Source of the DNA: Photobacterium obscurum
GTDB taxonomy: Bacteria; Pseudomonadota; Gammaproteobacteria; Enterobacterales; Vibrionaceae
Direction of reading: 5' to 3'
Assembly: GCF_026191635.1 (NCBI RefSeq)
Contig: NZ_JAKRRW010000003.1
Span: 186,001 to 250,000 of the forward strand
DNA length: 64,000 nucleotides
The position numbers and the translations under genes were made by a program. The notes beneath the pieces were generated by a model. The model searched no databases. It was given only the letters and a program-made list of their open reading frames with translations, and was not told the DNA's origin. Below are positions 28,411-38,265 of this stretch, piece by piece. Positions within the stretch are counted from its first letter, which is position 1; every line of letters starts with the position of its first letter.

Positions 28411-29248
28411 TCTTATTGCCGCCGTTCTGGCGGCTTTTAGCTTTTTACTGGCATTGCCAGCCTTCGCCGAAACCGCTGATCCTGCACTGTCTGCTGCATC
28501 GGGCGGGAGCGTAACGGTCAGTGAAATGCAAAATGAAGGCGGTGCGACCCGTTTGATGACGACGAATGGCGGTGGCGGGATCCCTGCTTTTTCCGTGACG
28601 GTCAACCCGGATGGTACTGAAGATTATTCGGTAACGTTGCAGATCCTGGCTTTGATGACGGCGTTGGGCTTCCTGCCGGCGATCGTGATCCTGATGACAT
28701 CCTTTACCCGTATTGTGGTGGTGATGTCGATCCTGAGGCAGGCGATGGGTTTGCAGCAGACACCGTCTAATCAGGTGATCATCGGTATCGCCATGTTCCT
28801 GACTTTCTTCATCATGTCGCCGGTACTCGACAAGATCAACACTACGGCAGTGCAGCCGTATATCAACGAGCAGATCACCGCCCCCGAAGCCTTGTCTGCC
28901 GCACAGGTCCCGCTACGCCAGTTCATGCTCAAGCAGACCCGGGTCAAGGATCTGGAAAGTTTTGTCAATATGTCGGGCTCGGATGCAACAGACCCGCAGG
29001 AAGTGCCGATCACCGTACTGATCCCGGCGTTTATTACCTCGGAGCTAAAAACGGCTTTCCAGATCGGCTTTATGCTGTTCCTGCCATTTTTGATCATCGA
29101 TCTGGTGGTCGCTTCGGTTCTGATGGCGATGGGTATGATGATGCTGTCACCGATGATTGTGTCGCTGCCGTTTAAGCTGATGCTGTTTGTGCTGGTGGAC
29201 GGCTGGAACCTAATCCTGTCGACCCTTGCCGGCAGTTTCGGTACCTGA
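28397..29248 (+). CDS. fliP: FliP, core export-gate membrane protein
   Basis: FliP is the pentameric core of the type III export gate. The 283-residue product has a cleavable signal peptide (residues 1-24), a long periplasmic N-terminal extension and four transmembrane segments. Signatures are [20 protein letters not shown] and the methionine-rich [20 protein letters not shown] near the C terminus. It begins inside the 3' end of fliO and fliQ follows after 19 bp. Confidence 0.97.
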   Translation: MIRNSLIAAVLAAFSFLLALPAFAETADPALSAASGGSVTVSEMQNEGGATRLMTTNGGGGIPAFSVTVNPDGTEDYSVTLQILALMTALGFLPAIVILMTSFTRIVVVMSILRQAMGLQQTPSNQVIIGIAMFLTFFIMSPVLDKINTTAVQPYINEQITAPEALSAAQVPLRQFMLKQTRVKDLESFVNMSGSDATDPQEVPITVLIPAFITSELKTAFQIGFMLFLPFLIIDLVVASVLMAMGMMMLSPMIVSLPFKLMLFVLVDGWNLILSTLAGSFGT

Positions 29249-29267
29249 GTGCCGAAGAGGATAGCCT

Positions 29268-29537
29268 ATGACACCTGAAGCTTTTGTCGAAATATTCCAG
29301 GAAGCGCTGTACATGGTCCTGCTGATGGTTTGTGCCATCGTGATACCGGGTTTGCTGATCGGCTTGGTGGTTGCGGTTTTCCAGGCGGCTACTTCCATTA
29401 ACGAGCAGACCCTGAGCTTCCTGCCGCGTTTGATTGTTACCTTATTGGCTCTGATGTTCTTCGGCCATATGATGACCCAAATGCTGATGGACTATTTCTT
29501 CCGTATCATCGAGCAGATCCCTCAACTGCTGTATTAG
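29268..29537 (+). CDS. fliQ: FliQ, export-gate membrane protein
   Basis: FliQ wraps the FliP-FliR complex. The 89-residue protein has two transmembrane helices (about residues 14-38 and 50-75) and the signature GLVVAVFQAATSINEQTLSF (20 residues). Length and motif are those of FliQ, not of the virulence homologue SctS, which is secured by context between fliP and fliR. Confidence 0.97.
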   Translation: MTPEAFVEIFQEALYMVLLMVCAIVIPGLLIGLVVAVFQAATSINEQTLSFLPRLIVTLLALMFFGHMMTQMLMDYFFRIIEQIPQLLY

Positions 29538-29603
29538 CAGTGACAGTTTTGCCGCGCCGGTATCGACGCGCAATTATATCGATAAAGGTGAGTGAGTAAC
29601 CCG

Positions 29604-30386
29604 ATGTCCTACCCATCTGCAGTGCTATTGGATTGGATCGCCAACTATTTCTGGCCGCTGACGCGGATTTCAGCAATGATGATGGTGATGACATTTTTTG
29701 GTGCCCGCTTTGTCTCGGCAAAAATTCGCCTCTATTTGGCCGTTACCATGACCTTTGCCGTGATGCCGGTATTGCCCAAGGTACCGAGCGAGATCGAGCT
29801 ATTGTCGCTTTCCGGTTTTCTGGTCACGGCGCAGCAACTGGTTATCGGTATCTCGATGGGGCTGGTGACACAGTTTGTCACCCAGACTTTCGTATTGCTC
29901 GGCCAGATTTTGGGTATGCAGTCGAGCTTGGGTTTTGCCTCGATGGTTGATCCGGCCAATGGTCAAAACACCCCGGTACTCGGCCAGCTGTTTTTGTTTT
30001 TGGCAATAATGTTGTTTCTGGCCACCGACGGCCATCTCACCATGTTGAACATGGTGGTACTGAGCTTTAAAACCTTGCCGATAGGCGAGGGGGGCTTAAG
30101 GCCCGTCGATTTTTATCAGCTGGCTGGTTGGTTCGGTCATATGTTCAAGGCCGGCCTGAATATGGCGCTGGCCGGGATCATCGCGTTGCTTACTGTCAAC
30201 CTGTCTTTCGGGGTCATGACCCGTGCTGCTCCCCAGCTGAACATTTTCTCGTTGGGCTTTTCATTCGCTCTGCTACTTGGCCTTTTGATCTGCTGGTTCT
30301 TGGTGGCAGGAATGCTGCCGCAGTATGAGTACAACTGGGAGCTGGGCTTTGGCCAGATTTGTAGTCTTATAAGAGTGGATTGTTGA
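29604..30386 (+). CDS. fliR: FliR, export-gate membrane protein
   Basis: FliR completes the gate with one copy per FliP pentamer. The ATG at 29604 gives MSYPSAVLLDWIANYFWP, which lines up with Vibrio FliR proteins; a GTG at 29592 would add four residues and is an alternative. The 260-residue protein has about six hydrophobic segments and the family stretch GMQSSLGFASMVDPANGQNT (20 residues). flhB starts one base after the stop codon. Confidence 0.95.
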   Translation: MSYPSAVLLDWIANYFWPLTRISAMMMVMTFFGARFVSAKIRLYLAVTMTFAVMPVLPKVPSEIELLSLSGFLVTAQQLVIGISMGLVTQFVTQTFVLLGQILGMQSSLGFASMVDPANGQNTPVLGQLFLFLAIMLFLATDGHLTMLNMVVLSFKTLPIGEGGLRPVDFYQLAGWFGHMFKAGLNMALAGIIALLTVNLSFGVMTRAAPQLNIFSLGFSFALLLGLLICWFLVAGMLPQYEYNWELGFGQICSLIRVDC

Positions 30387-30387
30387 T

Positions 30388-31518
30388 ATGTCAGATGCTG
30401 ACGGTCAGGAACGTACCGAAGACGCCACGCCCCGAAGGCTTCAGCAGGCGCGGGAAAAGGGGCAAGTACCGCGCTCAAGAGAATTAGCTTCCGTTGCCGT
30501 ATTGGTGGCAGGTGCCGTCGGCCTGATGTGGTTTGGAGAAACCCTCGGTAAGGGCCTGGCTGAAGTCATGACGAAGATGTTTTCGCTCAGCCGCGAGGAG
30601 GTTTTCGATCTTAATAAGCTGTTTGCCGTTATTACCTCATCGGTGTGGCATGTGGTTCTGCCGCTGACCTTGGTGTTGGTGTTCCTGTTTGTTGCCGCAC
30701 TGGTTGGGGCTGCAGGACTCGGTGGCATCAGTTTTTCTGCCGAGGCGGCCAGACCAAAGCTATCAAAAATGAATCCTATCAGTGGTTTTCAGCGCATGCT
30801 GGGCAAGCAGAGTATTGTCGAGCTGATTAAGTCGATCCTGAAAATTGCTCTTGTTGCCGGGGTTGCCATCTACCTGATGCAGTCGAACTTGGACGACTTC
30901 TTCCAGCTAAGTATTGAAGTTTATCCGCGGAACTTGTTTCATGCGCTCGATATCCTGATGGGATTTGTGTTGCTGATCTGCTGCTCCCTGTTGATTGTCG
31001 TTGCTATCGATATTCCCTATCAGATTTGGCAGCACGCCGAGCAGCTGAAAATGACCAAGCAGGAAGTCAAAGACGAATACAAAGACAGTGAAGGTAAGCC
31101 GGAGGTCAAAGGGCGGATCAGGATGTTGCAGCGTGAGATGGCACAGCGCCGAATGATGGCAGATGTTCCCCAGGCTGATGTAGTGATCACTAACCCGGAG
31201 CACTTCTCGGTAGCACTGCGCTATGATCCGGACATTGATTCGGCACCGGTTGTGATAGCTAAAGGGACCGACCACCTGGCATTGAAAATTCGGGAAATTG
31301 CCAACAAGCATGAAATTGATATTGTGCCGGCTCCCCCACTGGCACGTGCGCTGTACCATACCACAGAACTGGAGCAGCAAATTCCTGATGGCTTGTTTAC
31401 CGCTGTGGCCCAGGTATTGGCTTATATCTTCCAGTTGAAGCAATACCGTAAGGGTAAGGGCCAGAAACCTGAATTATCGAAAGAAGCTATGAATATTCCG
31501 CCGGACCTCCAGCATTGA
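30388..31518 (+). CDS. flhB: FlhB, export switch membrane protein
   Basis: FlhB is the substrate-specificity switch of the export apparatus. The 376-residue protein has the N-terminal DGQERTEDATPRRLQQAREKG region (within residues 4-24, cited by its ends), four transmembrane segments (about residues 30-210) and a cytoplasmic domain with the autocleavage motif NPEH near residue 270 (family consensus NPTH). The third motif position is glutamate rather than threonine. A stand-alone homologue of the cytoplasmic domain is encoded at 45210-45503. Confidence 0.96.
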   Translation: MSDADGQERTEDATPRRLQQAREKGQVPRSRELASVAVLVAGAVGLMWFGETLGKGLAEVMTKMFSLSREEVFDLNKLFAVITSSVWHVVLPLTLVLVFLFVAALVGAAGLGGISFSAEAARPKLSKMNPISGFQRMLGKQSIVELIKSILKIALVAGVAIYLMQSNLDDFFQLSIEVYPRNLFHALDILMGFVLLICCSLLIVVAIDIPYQIWQHAEQLKMTKQEVKDEYKDSEGKPEVKGRIRMLQREMAQRRMMADVPQADVVITNPEHFSVALRYDPDIDSAPVVIAKGTDHLALKIREIANKHEIDIVPAPPLARALYHTTELEQQIPDGLFTAVAQVLAYIFQLKQYRKGKGQKPELSKEAMNIPPDLQH

Positions 31519-31540
31519 TCATGCATCTTCTGCTAATGAA

Positions 31541-31558
31541 TCGTCATTTTTATGACGA
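31541..31558 (+). terminator. Small hairpin between flhB and flhA
   Basis: TCGTCAT-TTTT-ATGACGA is a perfect 7-bp stem 22 bp after flhB, with no downstream T-run. It may mark the 3' end of the fliK-flhB transcript, but it is a weak terminator at best. Confidence 0.35.
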
Positions 31559-31564
31559 TAGAGA

Positions 31565-31580
31565 AGGTATGATTATTGCT
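31565..31580 (+). promoter_or_regulatory. Putative sigma-54 promoter of the flhA-fliA-che operon
   Basis: AGGTATG-N4-TTGCT keeps the GG/GC spacing of the -24/-12 consensus and lies about 83 bp before flhA. In Vibrio cholerae the flhA operon is class II (FlrA and sigma-54). Confidence 0.6.
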
Positions 31581-31662
31581 TATGTGGTTCCTGTTTGGGG
31601 GCTAAGGCGATAAAATGCTCAGCTCTCACTATTTATCACCATACCAACCACAATAAGATTGA

Positions 31663-33759
31663 ATGAAGCTTTCGATACCTTTTGCGGATAAATTACCCTT
31701 ATCACGCTTACAGTCTATGCCAGCAATAGGCGCACCTGTCATGGTCCTGGCGACCCTGGCAATGGTTGTGCTGCCTATGCCTCCGCTTTTGCTGGATATG
31801 GCTTTCTCTTTCAATATCGCTCTGGCACTGGTTGTGCTGCTGGTAACGGTTTACACCCGGCGCCCACTAGACTTTGCTGCCTTCCCAACGGTGCTGCTGA
31901 TCGCGACCTTGCTCCGCCTGGCCTTGAACGTAGCGTCTACCCGAGTAGTGCTCCTGTACGGGCACGAAGGGTCGGATGCGGCTGGCCAGGTTATTGACGC
32001 CTTTGGTTCTGTGGTGATCGGTGGTAACTATGCTGTGGGCTTGGTGGTGTTCCTGATCCTGATGATTATTAACTTTATGGTCGTCACCAAAGGTGCGGGG
32101 CGTATTTCCGAGGTGAGTGCCCGCTTTACCTTAGATGCCTTGCCCGGTAAGCAGATGGCGATTGACGCGGATTTGAATGCTGGTCTGATTGACCAAGAGC
32201 AGGCAAGAACTCGCCGTTTCGAAGTGACCAAAGAGGCAGACTTCTATGGTTCGATGGACGGTGCATCCAAATTTGTAAAAGGGGATGCCATTGCCGGTAT
32301 CCTGATCCTGTTTATCAACATTATCGGTGGTCTGGTAATTGGCATGGGCCAGCATGGCCTGGGCTTTGGCGAGGCCATTGAAATCTACAGCCTGCTGACC
32401 ATTGGTGATGGCCTGGTTGCCCAAATTCCATCGCTCTTGCTGTCCATCGGTGCGGCAATGATGGTGACGCGTCAAAATACTGACGAAGATATGGGGCAGC
32501 AGCTGATTTATCAGATGTTCAATAATCCCCAGGCCCTGATCATTACCGGTGTGATCTTATTTGTGATGGGTATTGTGCCCGGAATGCCACATATACCGTT
32601 CTTGCTGTTGGCCGCAATGATCGGCGGTTTTGCCTATTGGCGGATTAAGAAAGAAAAAGCGGCGGCAGAGGCTGAAGCTGCAGCACCATCGACTGAGCTG
32701 GCGGTGAAACCGACTCAGAAAGAGCTGTCATGGGATGACGTCCAGCCCGTCGATATTATCGGCCTTGAGGTCGGCTACCGTCTGATCCCGATGGTGGACA
32801 AAGAGCAAGGTGGTGAATTGCTTGAGCGTGTTAAAGGCGTGCGAAAAAAACTATCGCAGGACTTTGGCTTCTTGATCCCGCCGGTTCATATCCGTGACAA
32901 CCTTGAGCTGCCGCCCAATACCTATCGTCTGAGCCTGATGGGCGTGGCCTGTGGGGAAGCCAATATTCACCCGAATATGGAGTTGGCGATTAACCCGGGC
33001 CAGGTATTTGGCTCGATTGACGGCGAGGCAACCACCGATCCGGCTTTCGGCCTTGAAGCGGTGTGGATCATGGAATCTCAACGCGAGCATGCGCAGGCCC
33101 TGGGCTATACCGTGGTGGACTCGGCAACGGTGCTGGCAACACACCTCAGCCAGATCCTGACCAATTGTGCCTCTCAGTTACTTGGCCATGAAGAAGTGCA
33201 GAACTTGCTTGAAATGCTGGGCCAGACAACGCCGAAGCTGGTGGAAGGCTTTGTGCCTGAACAGCTATCGCTGGGTGTGGTGGTGAAAGTTCTGCAGAAT
33301 TTGTTACATGAAGGAATCCCGATTCGTGATGTCCGCACTATCGTTCAGACACTTTCGGAGTATTCTAGTAAGAGTCAAGATCCTGACATCTTAACTGCCG
33401 CGGTACGAATTGGCCTGAAACGATTAATTTGTCAGGAAATCAATGGAATAGAGCCGGAGTTGCCGGTGATTACATTGGTTCCAGAGTTGGAACAGATATT
33501 GCATAAAACAATGCAGTCTGCCGGAGGAGAATCTTCCGGTATAGAGCCAGGGTTGGCAGAGCGTTTACAACGCTCATTGACCGAGGCCACTCAGCAACAA
33601 GAGCTGAAAGGGGAGCCTGCCGTATTACTGACTTCCGGTGTATTACGGTCAACGCTTGCTAAGTTTGTCAAAAACACTATTCCATCACTGCGAGTACTTT
33701 CCTATCAGGAAGTACCGGATGAGAAACAAATACGTATTGTCAATGCAGTGGGTAACTAA
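31663..33759 (+). CDS. flhA: FlhA, major export-gate protein
   Basis: FlhA couples proton flow to export and docks chaperones. The 698-residue protein has eight transmembrane segments in its first 340 residues and a large cytoplasmic domain. The FHIPEP signature region includes VKGDAIAGILILFINIIGGL (20 residues). It is the first gene of a long run, flhA-flhF-flhG-fliA-cheYZAB-parC-parP-cheW, with no internal strong terminator. Length is as expected for Vibrio. Confidence 0.98.
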   Translation: MKLSIPFADKLPLSRLQSMPAIGAPVMVLATLAMVVLPMPPLLLDMAFSFNIALALVVLLVTVYTRRPLDFAAFPTVLLIATLLRLALNVASTRVVLLYGHEGSDAAGQVIDAFGSVVIGGNYAVGLVVFLILMIINFMVVTKGAGRISEVSARFTLDALPGKQMAIDADLNAGLIDQEQARTRRFEVTKEADFYGSMDGASKFVKGDAIAGILILFINIIGGLVIGMGQHGLGFGEAIEIYSLLTIGDGLVAQIPSLLLSIGAAMMVTRQNTDEDMGQQLIYQMFNNPQALIITGVILFVMGIVPGMPHIPFLLLAAMIGGFAYWRIKKEKAAAEAEAAAPSTELAVKPTQKELSWDDVQPVDIIGLEVGYRLIPMVDKEQGGELLERVKGVRKKLSQDFGFLIPPVHIRDNLELPPNTYRLSLMGVACGEANIHPNMELAINPGQVFGSIDGEATTDPAFGLEAVWIMESQREHAQALGYTVVDSATVLATHLSQILTNCASQLLGHEEVQNLLEMLGQTTPKLVEGFVPEQLSLGVVVKVLQNLLHEGIPIRDVRTIVQTLSEYSSKSQDPDILTAAVRIGLKRLICQEINGIEPELPVITLVPELEQILHKTMQSAGGESSGIEPGLAERLQRSLTEATQQQELKGEPAVLLTSGVLRSTLAKFVKNTIPSLRVLSYQEVPDEKQIRIVNAVGN

Positions 33760-33839
33760 GACGGAATCGAGATTGTTCGAAATGGCTGGCTTGGCGAGAG
33801 ATGCCGTAAGCAATAGCGTGATTTAACGGGAAGACAAGA

Positions 33840-35477
33840 TTGAAAATAAAGCGATTTTTTGCCAAGGACATGCGAACTGCACTGAGCGAAGTTAAAGAAG
33901 AGCTCGGCGCGGATGCAGTGATCATGTCCAATAAAAAAGTGACGGGTGGCGTCGAGATTGTCGCCGCTGTGGATACCGATGTTGCCAATGAACCGCCGAA
34001 AGCATCGCAGGCCACTCGCGATGCCTTAGCTTCTCGGTTAGGTCAGGCCAAGCGCAAGCTGGTGGACGACAAAGTCCAGCTGAAGCAGTCTGCTGCCAGC
34101 CGTTTTGCCAATGTCTTGCAAAATTATACCGGTGACCATGATCAGGACGAGCCGGCAGAGACCGAGGTGGACTCGCTCTCTGCGTTGCTTAAGCGCCAGT
34201 CAAAACAGAACGGTGCAGGTTCTGAGCGAGGTTATGGCGAAGCTGAGCGTCCGGCGCTGAATACGCGTGCCGCGCAACCGTCGCGTCAGTCACAGCCAGA
34301 GCGCCGTTCACCGCGTGATGGCTATTCGCAGCGAGAAGGGCCTTATGGTGCCGGTCGTCGTCAACAAGGTGGTCAACCTGAGTCCTCACGCTTTGGCCAG
34401 CGCCAGGCGAAACATGCCCTTGATATCGGTGACTACCGCCGACCATCAATACAAGGCAAAGAGGCCAAAAAAGAATTACCTCGTGGCGGTAATCGGTTAG
34501 ATCCAAGTCGTTACGATCCCAAAGCCATCCATGGCAGCGAAGACATGGACTCGATGCGCAATGAAATGGCATCGATTCGCCGTTTGCTGGAGCATCAGCT
34601 TTCCGGCCTGATGTGGCAAGAGGTGGAACGCCGTGAACCCATGCGGGCAATGATGATCAAGCGATTGGAAAAGATGGGGTTATCCCCCGAACTCTCTGAT
34701 CAGCTGGCGAGTTATATTCCGGAAGATGTACCAGCCAATGAAGCCTGGCCAGCTTTACTGGATTTGCTGTCAGATCAAATTATTACCACTGAAGACTGCA
34801 TCCTTGAAACAGGTGGGGTTGTGGCATTGCTGGGGCCGACGGGAGTGGGCAAAACCACCACTATCGCCAAACTGGCCGCCCGTGCGGCTATGGATTTTGG
34901 CCCGGAAGAAATTGCCTTAGTAACAACAGATACTTACCGAATTGGTGCCCATGAACAGCTGGCAACATACGGCCGAATTATGGGTTGTCCGGTAAGAGTG
35001 GCTAAAGATGCTGAGGAACTTGCCGATATACTGCATCAGTTACGGCATCGACGCCTGGTACTGCTAGATACCGCAGGTATGGGTCAGCGTGATATTCGGC
35101 TGTCAGAACAGTTGGATACCCTGATGCAAAATAGTGGCTCACACATTCGAAGTTTTCTGGTACTGCCGGCAACCGCACAGCGACGTGTTCTCCATGAGAC
35201 GATAGAGCATTTCCGCCGCATACCGTTGTCGGGCTGTGTTTTGACCAAGCTGGATGAATCGCTCAGTTTGGGGGAGGTCATCTGCGTATCGATTCAGAAC
35301 GCCTTGCCCATTGCCTATTTGGCTGACGGGCAGCGAGTACCGGAAGATATTAAAGTAGCGACAGGTAACTATATGGTTGCACGTGCTAATGAATTATTAG
35401 AACAAGAATTAAGCCAGCAATCTCATTTCTGGAGTAGCGATAGTTCAGAGAATCAGGCGGCAGACTTTTATGATTGA
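33840..35477 (+). CDS. flhF: FlhF, SRP-type GTPase that sets polar flagellar position
   Basis: FlhF localises to the pole and recruits early flagellar parts. The start is a TTG at 33840 after CGGGAAGA, giving MKIKRFFAKDMRTALSEVKE (20 residues), the conserved FlhF N terminus; no closer ATG fits. The 545-residue protein has a basic, low-complexity B domain (about residues 90-240, rich in R, Q, S and G) and an NG GTPase domain with GPTGVGKTT near residue 331, DTYRIGAHEQL and LLDTAGMGQ. It overlaps flhG by eight bases. Confidence 0.96.
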   Translation: MKIKRFFAKDMRTALSEVKEELGADAVIMSNKKVTGGVEIVAAVDTDVANEPPKASQATRDALASRLGQAKRKLVDDKVQLKQSAASRFANVLQNYTGDHDQDEPAETEVDSLSALLKRQSKQNGAGSERGYGEAERPALNTRAAQPSRQSQPERRSPRDGYSQREGPYGAGRRQQGGQPESSRFGQRQAKHALDIGDYRRPSIQGKEAKKELPRGGNRLDPSRYDPKAIHGSEDMDSMRNEMASIRRLLEHQLSGLMWQEVERREPMRAMMIKRLEKMGLSPELSDQLASYIPEDVPANEAWPALLDLLSDQIITTEDCILETGGVVALLGPTGVGKTTTIAKLAARAAMDFGPEEIALVTTDTYRIGAHEQLATYGRIMGCPVRVAKDAEELADILHQLRHRRLVLLDTAGMGQRDIRLSEQLDTLMQNSGSHIRSFLVLPATAQRRVLHETIEHFRRIPLSGCVLTKLDESLSLGEVICVSIQNALPIAYLADGQRVPEDIKVATGNYMVARANELLEQELSQQSHFWSSDSSENQAADFYD

Positions 35478-36357
35478 GAACGCAATGTACGATCAAGCGA
35501 GCGGTTTACGCCGTATGACAAAACTATCATCCACCAAGGTTATTACTGTCACTGGCGGTAAGGGCGGGGTGGGTAAAACCAACGTAACCCTGAATATGGC
35601 TATTTCCATGGCCAAGCAGGGGAAGCGTGTGATGGTGCTTGATGCCGACCTCGGGCTTGCCAATGTCGATGTCATGTTAGGGCTGCGAGCCGGCCGTAAC
35701 CTGTCACATGTGCTGGCTGGTGTCTGTGATCTTCAGGATATTATTATTGAAGGTCCGTATGGGGTGAAGATCATTCCTGCATCGTCAGGTACCCAGACGA
35801 TGGCTGAACTGACCGCAGCTCAGCATATGGGCCTGATCCGCGCCTTTAGCAGCCTGGAAGATGATATTGATGTCCTGCTGGTTGATACCGCTGCCGGGAT
35901 CTCTGATATGGTGCTTAGTTTTTCTCGTGCCGCTCAGGATGTGCTGGTGGTTGTCTGTGATGAACCGACATCAATTACCGATGCCTATGCGCTGATTAAA
36001 ATTTTAAGCCGCGAATATGATGTACAGCGGTTTAAGATTGTTGCCAACATGGTGCGTAGTTACCGTGAAGGTCGGGAATTGTATGCAAAACTGACACGTG
36101 TTACCGAGCGTTTTTTACAGGCTAACCTCGAATTGGTTGCCTGCGTTCCTCTTGATGATCGGGTTCGTCAGTCGGTGAAGCGTCAAAAAATTGTGGTTGA
36201 CGCCTTCCCTCGTAGCCCGGCAGCATTAGCGCTTACTTCTTTGGCATCGAAGGCGATGACTTGGCCGGTACCTCACAGTGCTGGCGGGCATTTAGAGTTC
36301 TTTGTCGAGAAGCTGTTGGTTAAGCAAGCAGCTGACGAGGTCCCAATTGGTGAATAA
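35470..36357 (+). CDS. flhG: FlhG (FleN/YlxH), MinD-like ATPase limiting flagellar number
   Basis: FlhG keeps the polar flagellum single, by opposing FlhF and FlrA. The 295-residue protein has an N-terminal YDQASGLRRM stretch that corresponds to the DQAxxLR motif used to stimulate FlhF GTPase activity. The deviant Walker A is KGGVGKTN near residue 33, followed by DADLGLANVD and LVDTAAGIS, all typical of the MinD/ParA class. The chosen start overlaps the flhF stop; an ATG five codons downstream is an alternative. fliA begins inside its 3' end. Confidence 0.96.
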   Translation: MIENAMYDQASGLRRMTKLSSTKVITVTGGKGGVGKTNVTLNMAISMAKQGKRVMVLDADLGLANVDVMLGLRAGRNLSHVLAGVCDLQDIIIEGPYGVKIIPASSGTQTMAELTAAQHMGLIRAFSSLEDDIDVLLVDTAAGISDMVLSFSRAAQDVLVVVCDEPTSITDAYALIKILSREYDVQRFKIVANMVRSYREGRELYAKLTRVTERFLQANLELVACVPLDDRVRQSVKRQKIVVDAFPRSPAALALTSLASKAMTWPVPHSAGGHLEFFVEKLLVKQAADEVPIGE

Positions 36358-37072
36358 AGCACTGACATACGGACGCTATCAGGAGAGTCCGCATGCCTTT
36401 ATTGAGCGTTATTCATCGTTAGTAAAGCGCATAGCCCATCACCTGATGGGGCGTCTTCCGCCCAATATATTATTAGAAGATTTAATTCAGGCTGGTATGA
36501 TTGGCCTGCTTGAGGCGCAGCAGAATTATGATCCTAGTAAAGGGGCCAGTTTTGAAACCTTTGCCGGGATCCGAATTCGGGGGGCGATGCTTGACGATAT
36601 ACGACGTGGCGATTGGGTACCGCGTTCGGTTTATAAGAATAGCCGTCGCATAACCGAGGCCATCACTATTTTGGAAGGTGAGCTGGGGCGGGACCCGAAT
36701 GATCAGGAAATCGCTGAACATCTCGAAATGACACTCGAACAGTACCATCAGGCGTTAAATGATGTTAATTGTGGACGTCTTATTGGTATGGATGATTTGG
36801 GGGTATCGGAAGATGCGGTCGCAAGTGAGGAATCACTTGAAGAAAATCTTCCCTTTCAGGGTGTTGTAGATGATAATTTTAGTCATTCCTTGGCTGATGC
36901 AATTAAAACCCTGCCTGAAAGAGAGGCCTTGGTCTTGTCTCTTTATTATGATGAGGAACTCAATCTTAAAGAGATTGGTGCCGTAATCGGGGTGAGTGAA
37001 TCCCGGGTTTGCCAGATTCATAGTCAGGCTATGCAACGTTTGCGATCCAAGCTGAAAGTTTGGACTGCTTAA
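36350..37072 (+). CDS. fliA: FliA, flagellar sigma-28 factor
   Basis: FliA directs RNA polymerase to class IV genes, including probably the second flagellin here. The GTG at 36350 is chosen: it follows GAGG by about ten bases, overlaps flhG by eight bases and gives 240 residues starting VNKALTYGRY, as in other Vibrio FliA; the longer reading from 36302 is not supported. Regions 2 (LEDLIQAGMIGLLEAQQNYD), 3 and 4 (NLKEIGAVIGVSESRVCQIH) are intact. The anti-sigma factor FlgM is not in this window. Confidence 0.96.
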   Translation: MNKALTYGRYQESPHAFIERYSSLVKRIAHHLMGRLPPNILLEDLIQAGMIGLLEAQQNYDPSKGASFETFAGIRIRGAMLDDIRRGDWVPRSVYKNSRRITEAITILEGELGRDPNDQEIAEHLEMTLEQYHQALNDVNCGRLIGMDDLGVSEDAVASEESLEENLPFQGVVDDNFSHSLADAIKTLPEREALVLSLYYDEELNLKEIGAVIGVSESRVCQIHSQAMQRLRSKLKVWTA

Positions 37073-37115
37073 TACACTTTAGATAAAAAACACTGTGACC
37101 TCAGTGGAGGCAACT

Positions 37116-37499
37116 TTGAATAAAAACATGAAAATCCTCATTGTTGATGATTTCTCAACAATGCGCCGTATCGTTAAAAACTTGCTACGTGATCTGGGCT
37201 TTAACAACACCCAGGAGGCGGATGATGGATTGACTGCGCTACCTATGCTAAAGAAGGGTGGGTTTGATTTCGTCGTGACAGACTGGAACATGCCAGGCAT
37301 GCAAGGTATTGATTTGCTTAAGCACATTCGAGCCGATGATGAACTGAAGCACTTACCGGTACTGATGATCACCGCGGAAGCAAAGCGTGAGCAGATTATT
37401 GAAGCTGCACAGGCAGGTGTTAACGGTTATATCGTTAAGCCGTTTACCGCCGCGACGCTAAAAGAGAAATTAGACAAAATCTTCGAGCGTATGCAGTAA
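37116..37499 (+). CDS. cheY: CheY, chemotaxis response regulator
   Basis: CheY-phosphate binds FliM to reverse the motor. The start proposed is TTG at 37116, five bases after GGAGG, giving a 127-residue protein [19 protein letters not shown] at 37104 (adding four residues, as in annotated Vibrio cholerae CheY3) and ATG at 37128 are alternatives. Phosphoacceptor aspartate 56 in VVTDWNMPG, with the DD pair (11-12), the conserved threonine in [10 protein letters not shown] and the lysine in IVKPF, are all present. It is the CheY3-like, motor-acting CheY by position. Confidence 0.96.
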   Translation: MNKNMKILIVDDFSTMRRIVKNLLRDLGFNNTQEADDGLTALPMLKKGGFDFVVTDWNMPGMQGIDLLKHIRADDELKHLPVLMITAEAKREQIIEAAQAGVNGYIVKPFTAATLKEKLDKIFERMQ

Positions 37500-37536
37500 T
37501 CACTACCGTCAGACGCTAAAAGGGTAATAACAAATA

Positions 37537-38256
37537 ATGATTTCACTTGAACAGGCTAAGCAGCTTGTCACTCTGCTCGAAGAAGGGAAGCAGGATGAGG
37601 CAGATGTACTGGTACAGACATTAGTTTCTGACAGTCGTGACCCTGTTTATGCTGAAGTAGGCAAGTTGACTCGACAACTGCATGATTCGCTGGCAAATTT
37701 CCGCCTTGATCCCCGTATTAATGATCTCGCGAAAACCGAAATTCCCGATGCCCGTGACCGTTTATCTTATGTCATAGATAAAACGGAGTCTGCTGCCAAT
37801 AAAACCATGGATGCTATTGATAGCATCGAGCCACTTGCTGACAAACTGAACAATTCTTTGCTTCAGGTTCATCCGCAGTGGAGTCGCCTGATGAGTGGAC
37901 AAATCGAAATCACCGAATTTAAGTCACTATGTCATGATATTGACGGCTTGTTGAAACAAGTTGAAAGTGACGGCAGTGCATTTCGTAGCCACTTGACAGA
38001 AATATTGATGGCTCAAGACTTTCAGGATCTGACCGGACAGATAATACGTCGTGTAATTGAACTGGTACACGAAGTGGAAGATCAATTAGTCGAAATCCTT
38101 AAAGCCTTTGGCATGGAACAAGAAGACAGAACAGAAGCCCTGAGAGAGGAATGCGTACTTTCTCCGGAAGGACCGATCGTTAACAGTGAAGAACGTGTCG
38201 ATGTGATGTCGACACAAGATGATGTTGACGACTTGCTGTCTAGTCTTGGATTTTAG
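37537..38256 (+). CDS. cheZ: CheZ, CheY-phosphate phosphatase
   Basis: CheZ removes phosphate from CheY. The 239-residue, mostly helical protein has the catalytic region AQDFQDLTGQIIRRVIELV around residues 150-170, with the conserved D and Q of the DxxxQ motif. The extreme C terminus TQDDVDDLLSSLGF is the tethering peptide that binds CheY. This tail resembles the N-terminal peptide of FliM and the repeats in CheA. It lies between cheY and cheA with short gaps. Confidence 0.96.
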   Translation: MISLEQAKQLVTLLEEGKQDEADVLVQTLVSDSRDPVYAEVGKLTRQLHDSLANFRLDPRINDLAKTEIPDARDRLSYVIDKTESAANKTMDAIDSIEPLADKLNNSLLQVHPQWSRLMSGQIEITEFKSLCHDIDGLLKQVESDGSAFRSHLTEILMAQDFQDLTGQIIRRVIELVHEVEDQLVEILKAFGMEQEDRTEALREECVLSPEGPIVNSEERVDVMSTQDDVDDLLSSLGF

Positions 38257-38265
38257 GGGAAATAT

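Noticed and set aside
30907..31443. 178-codon minus-strand frame inside flhB
   Set aside because: Antisense shadow of flhB without start signal or family resemblance.
30388..31518. NPEH instead of NPTH in FlhB as a loss of autocleavage
   Set aside because: The asparagine and proline of the cleavage site and the histidine are intact; the third position is known to vary, so no loss of function can be claimed.
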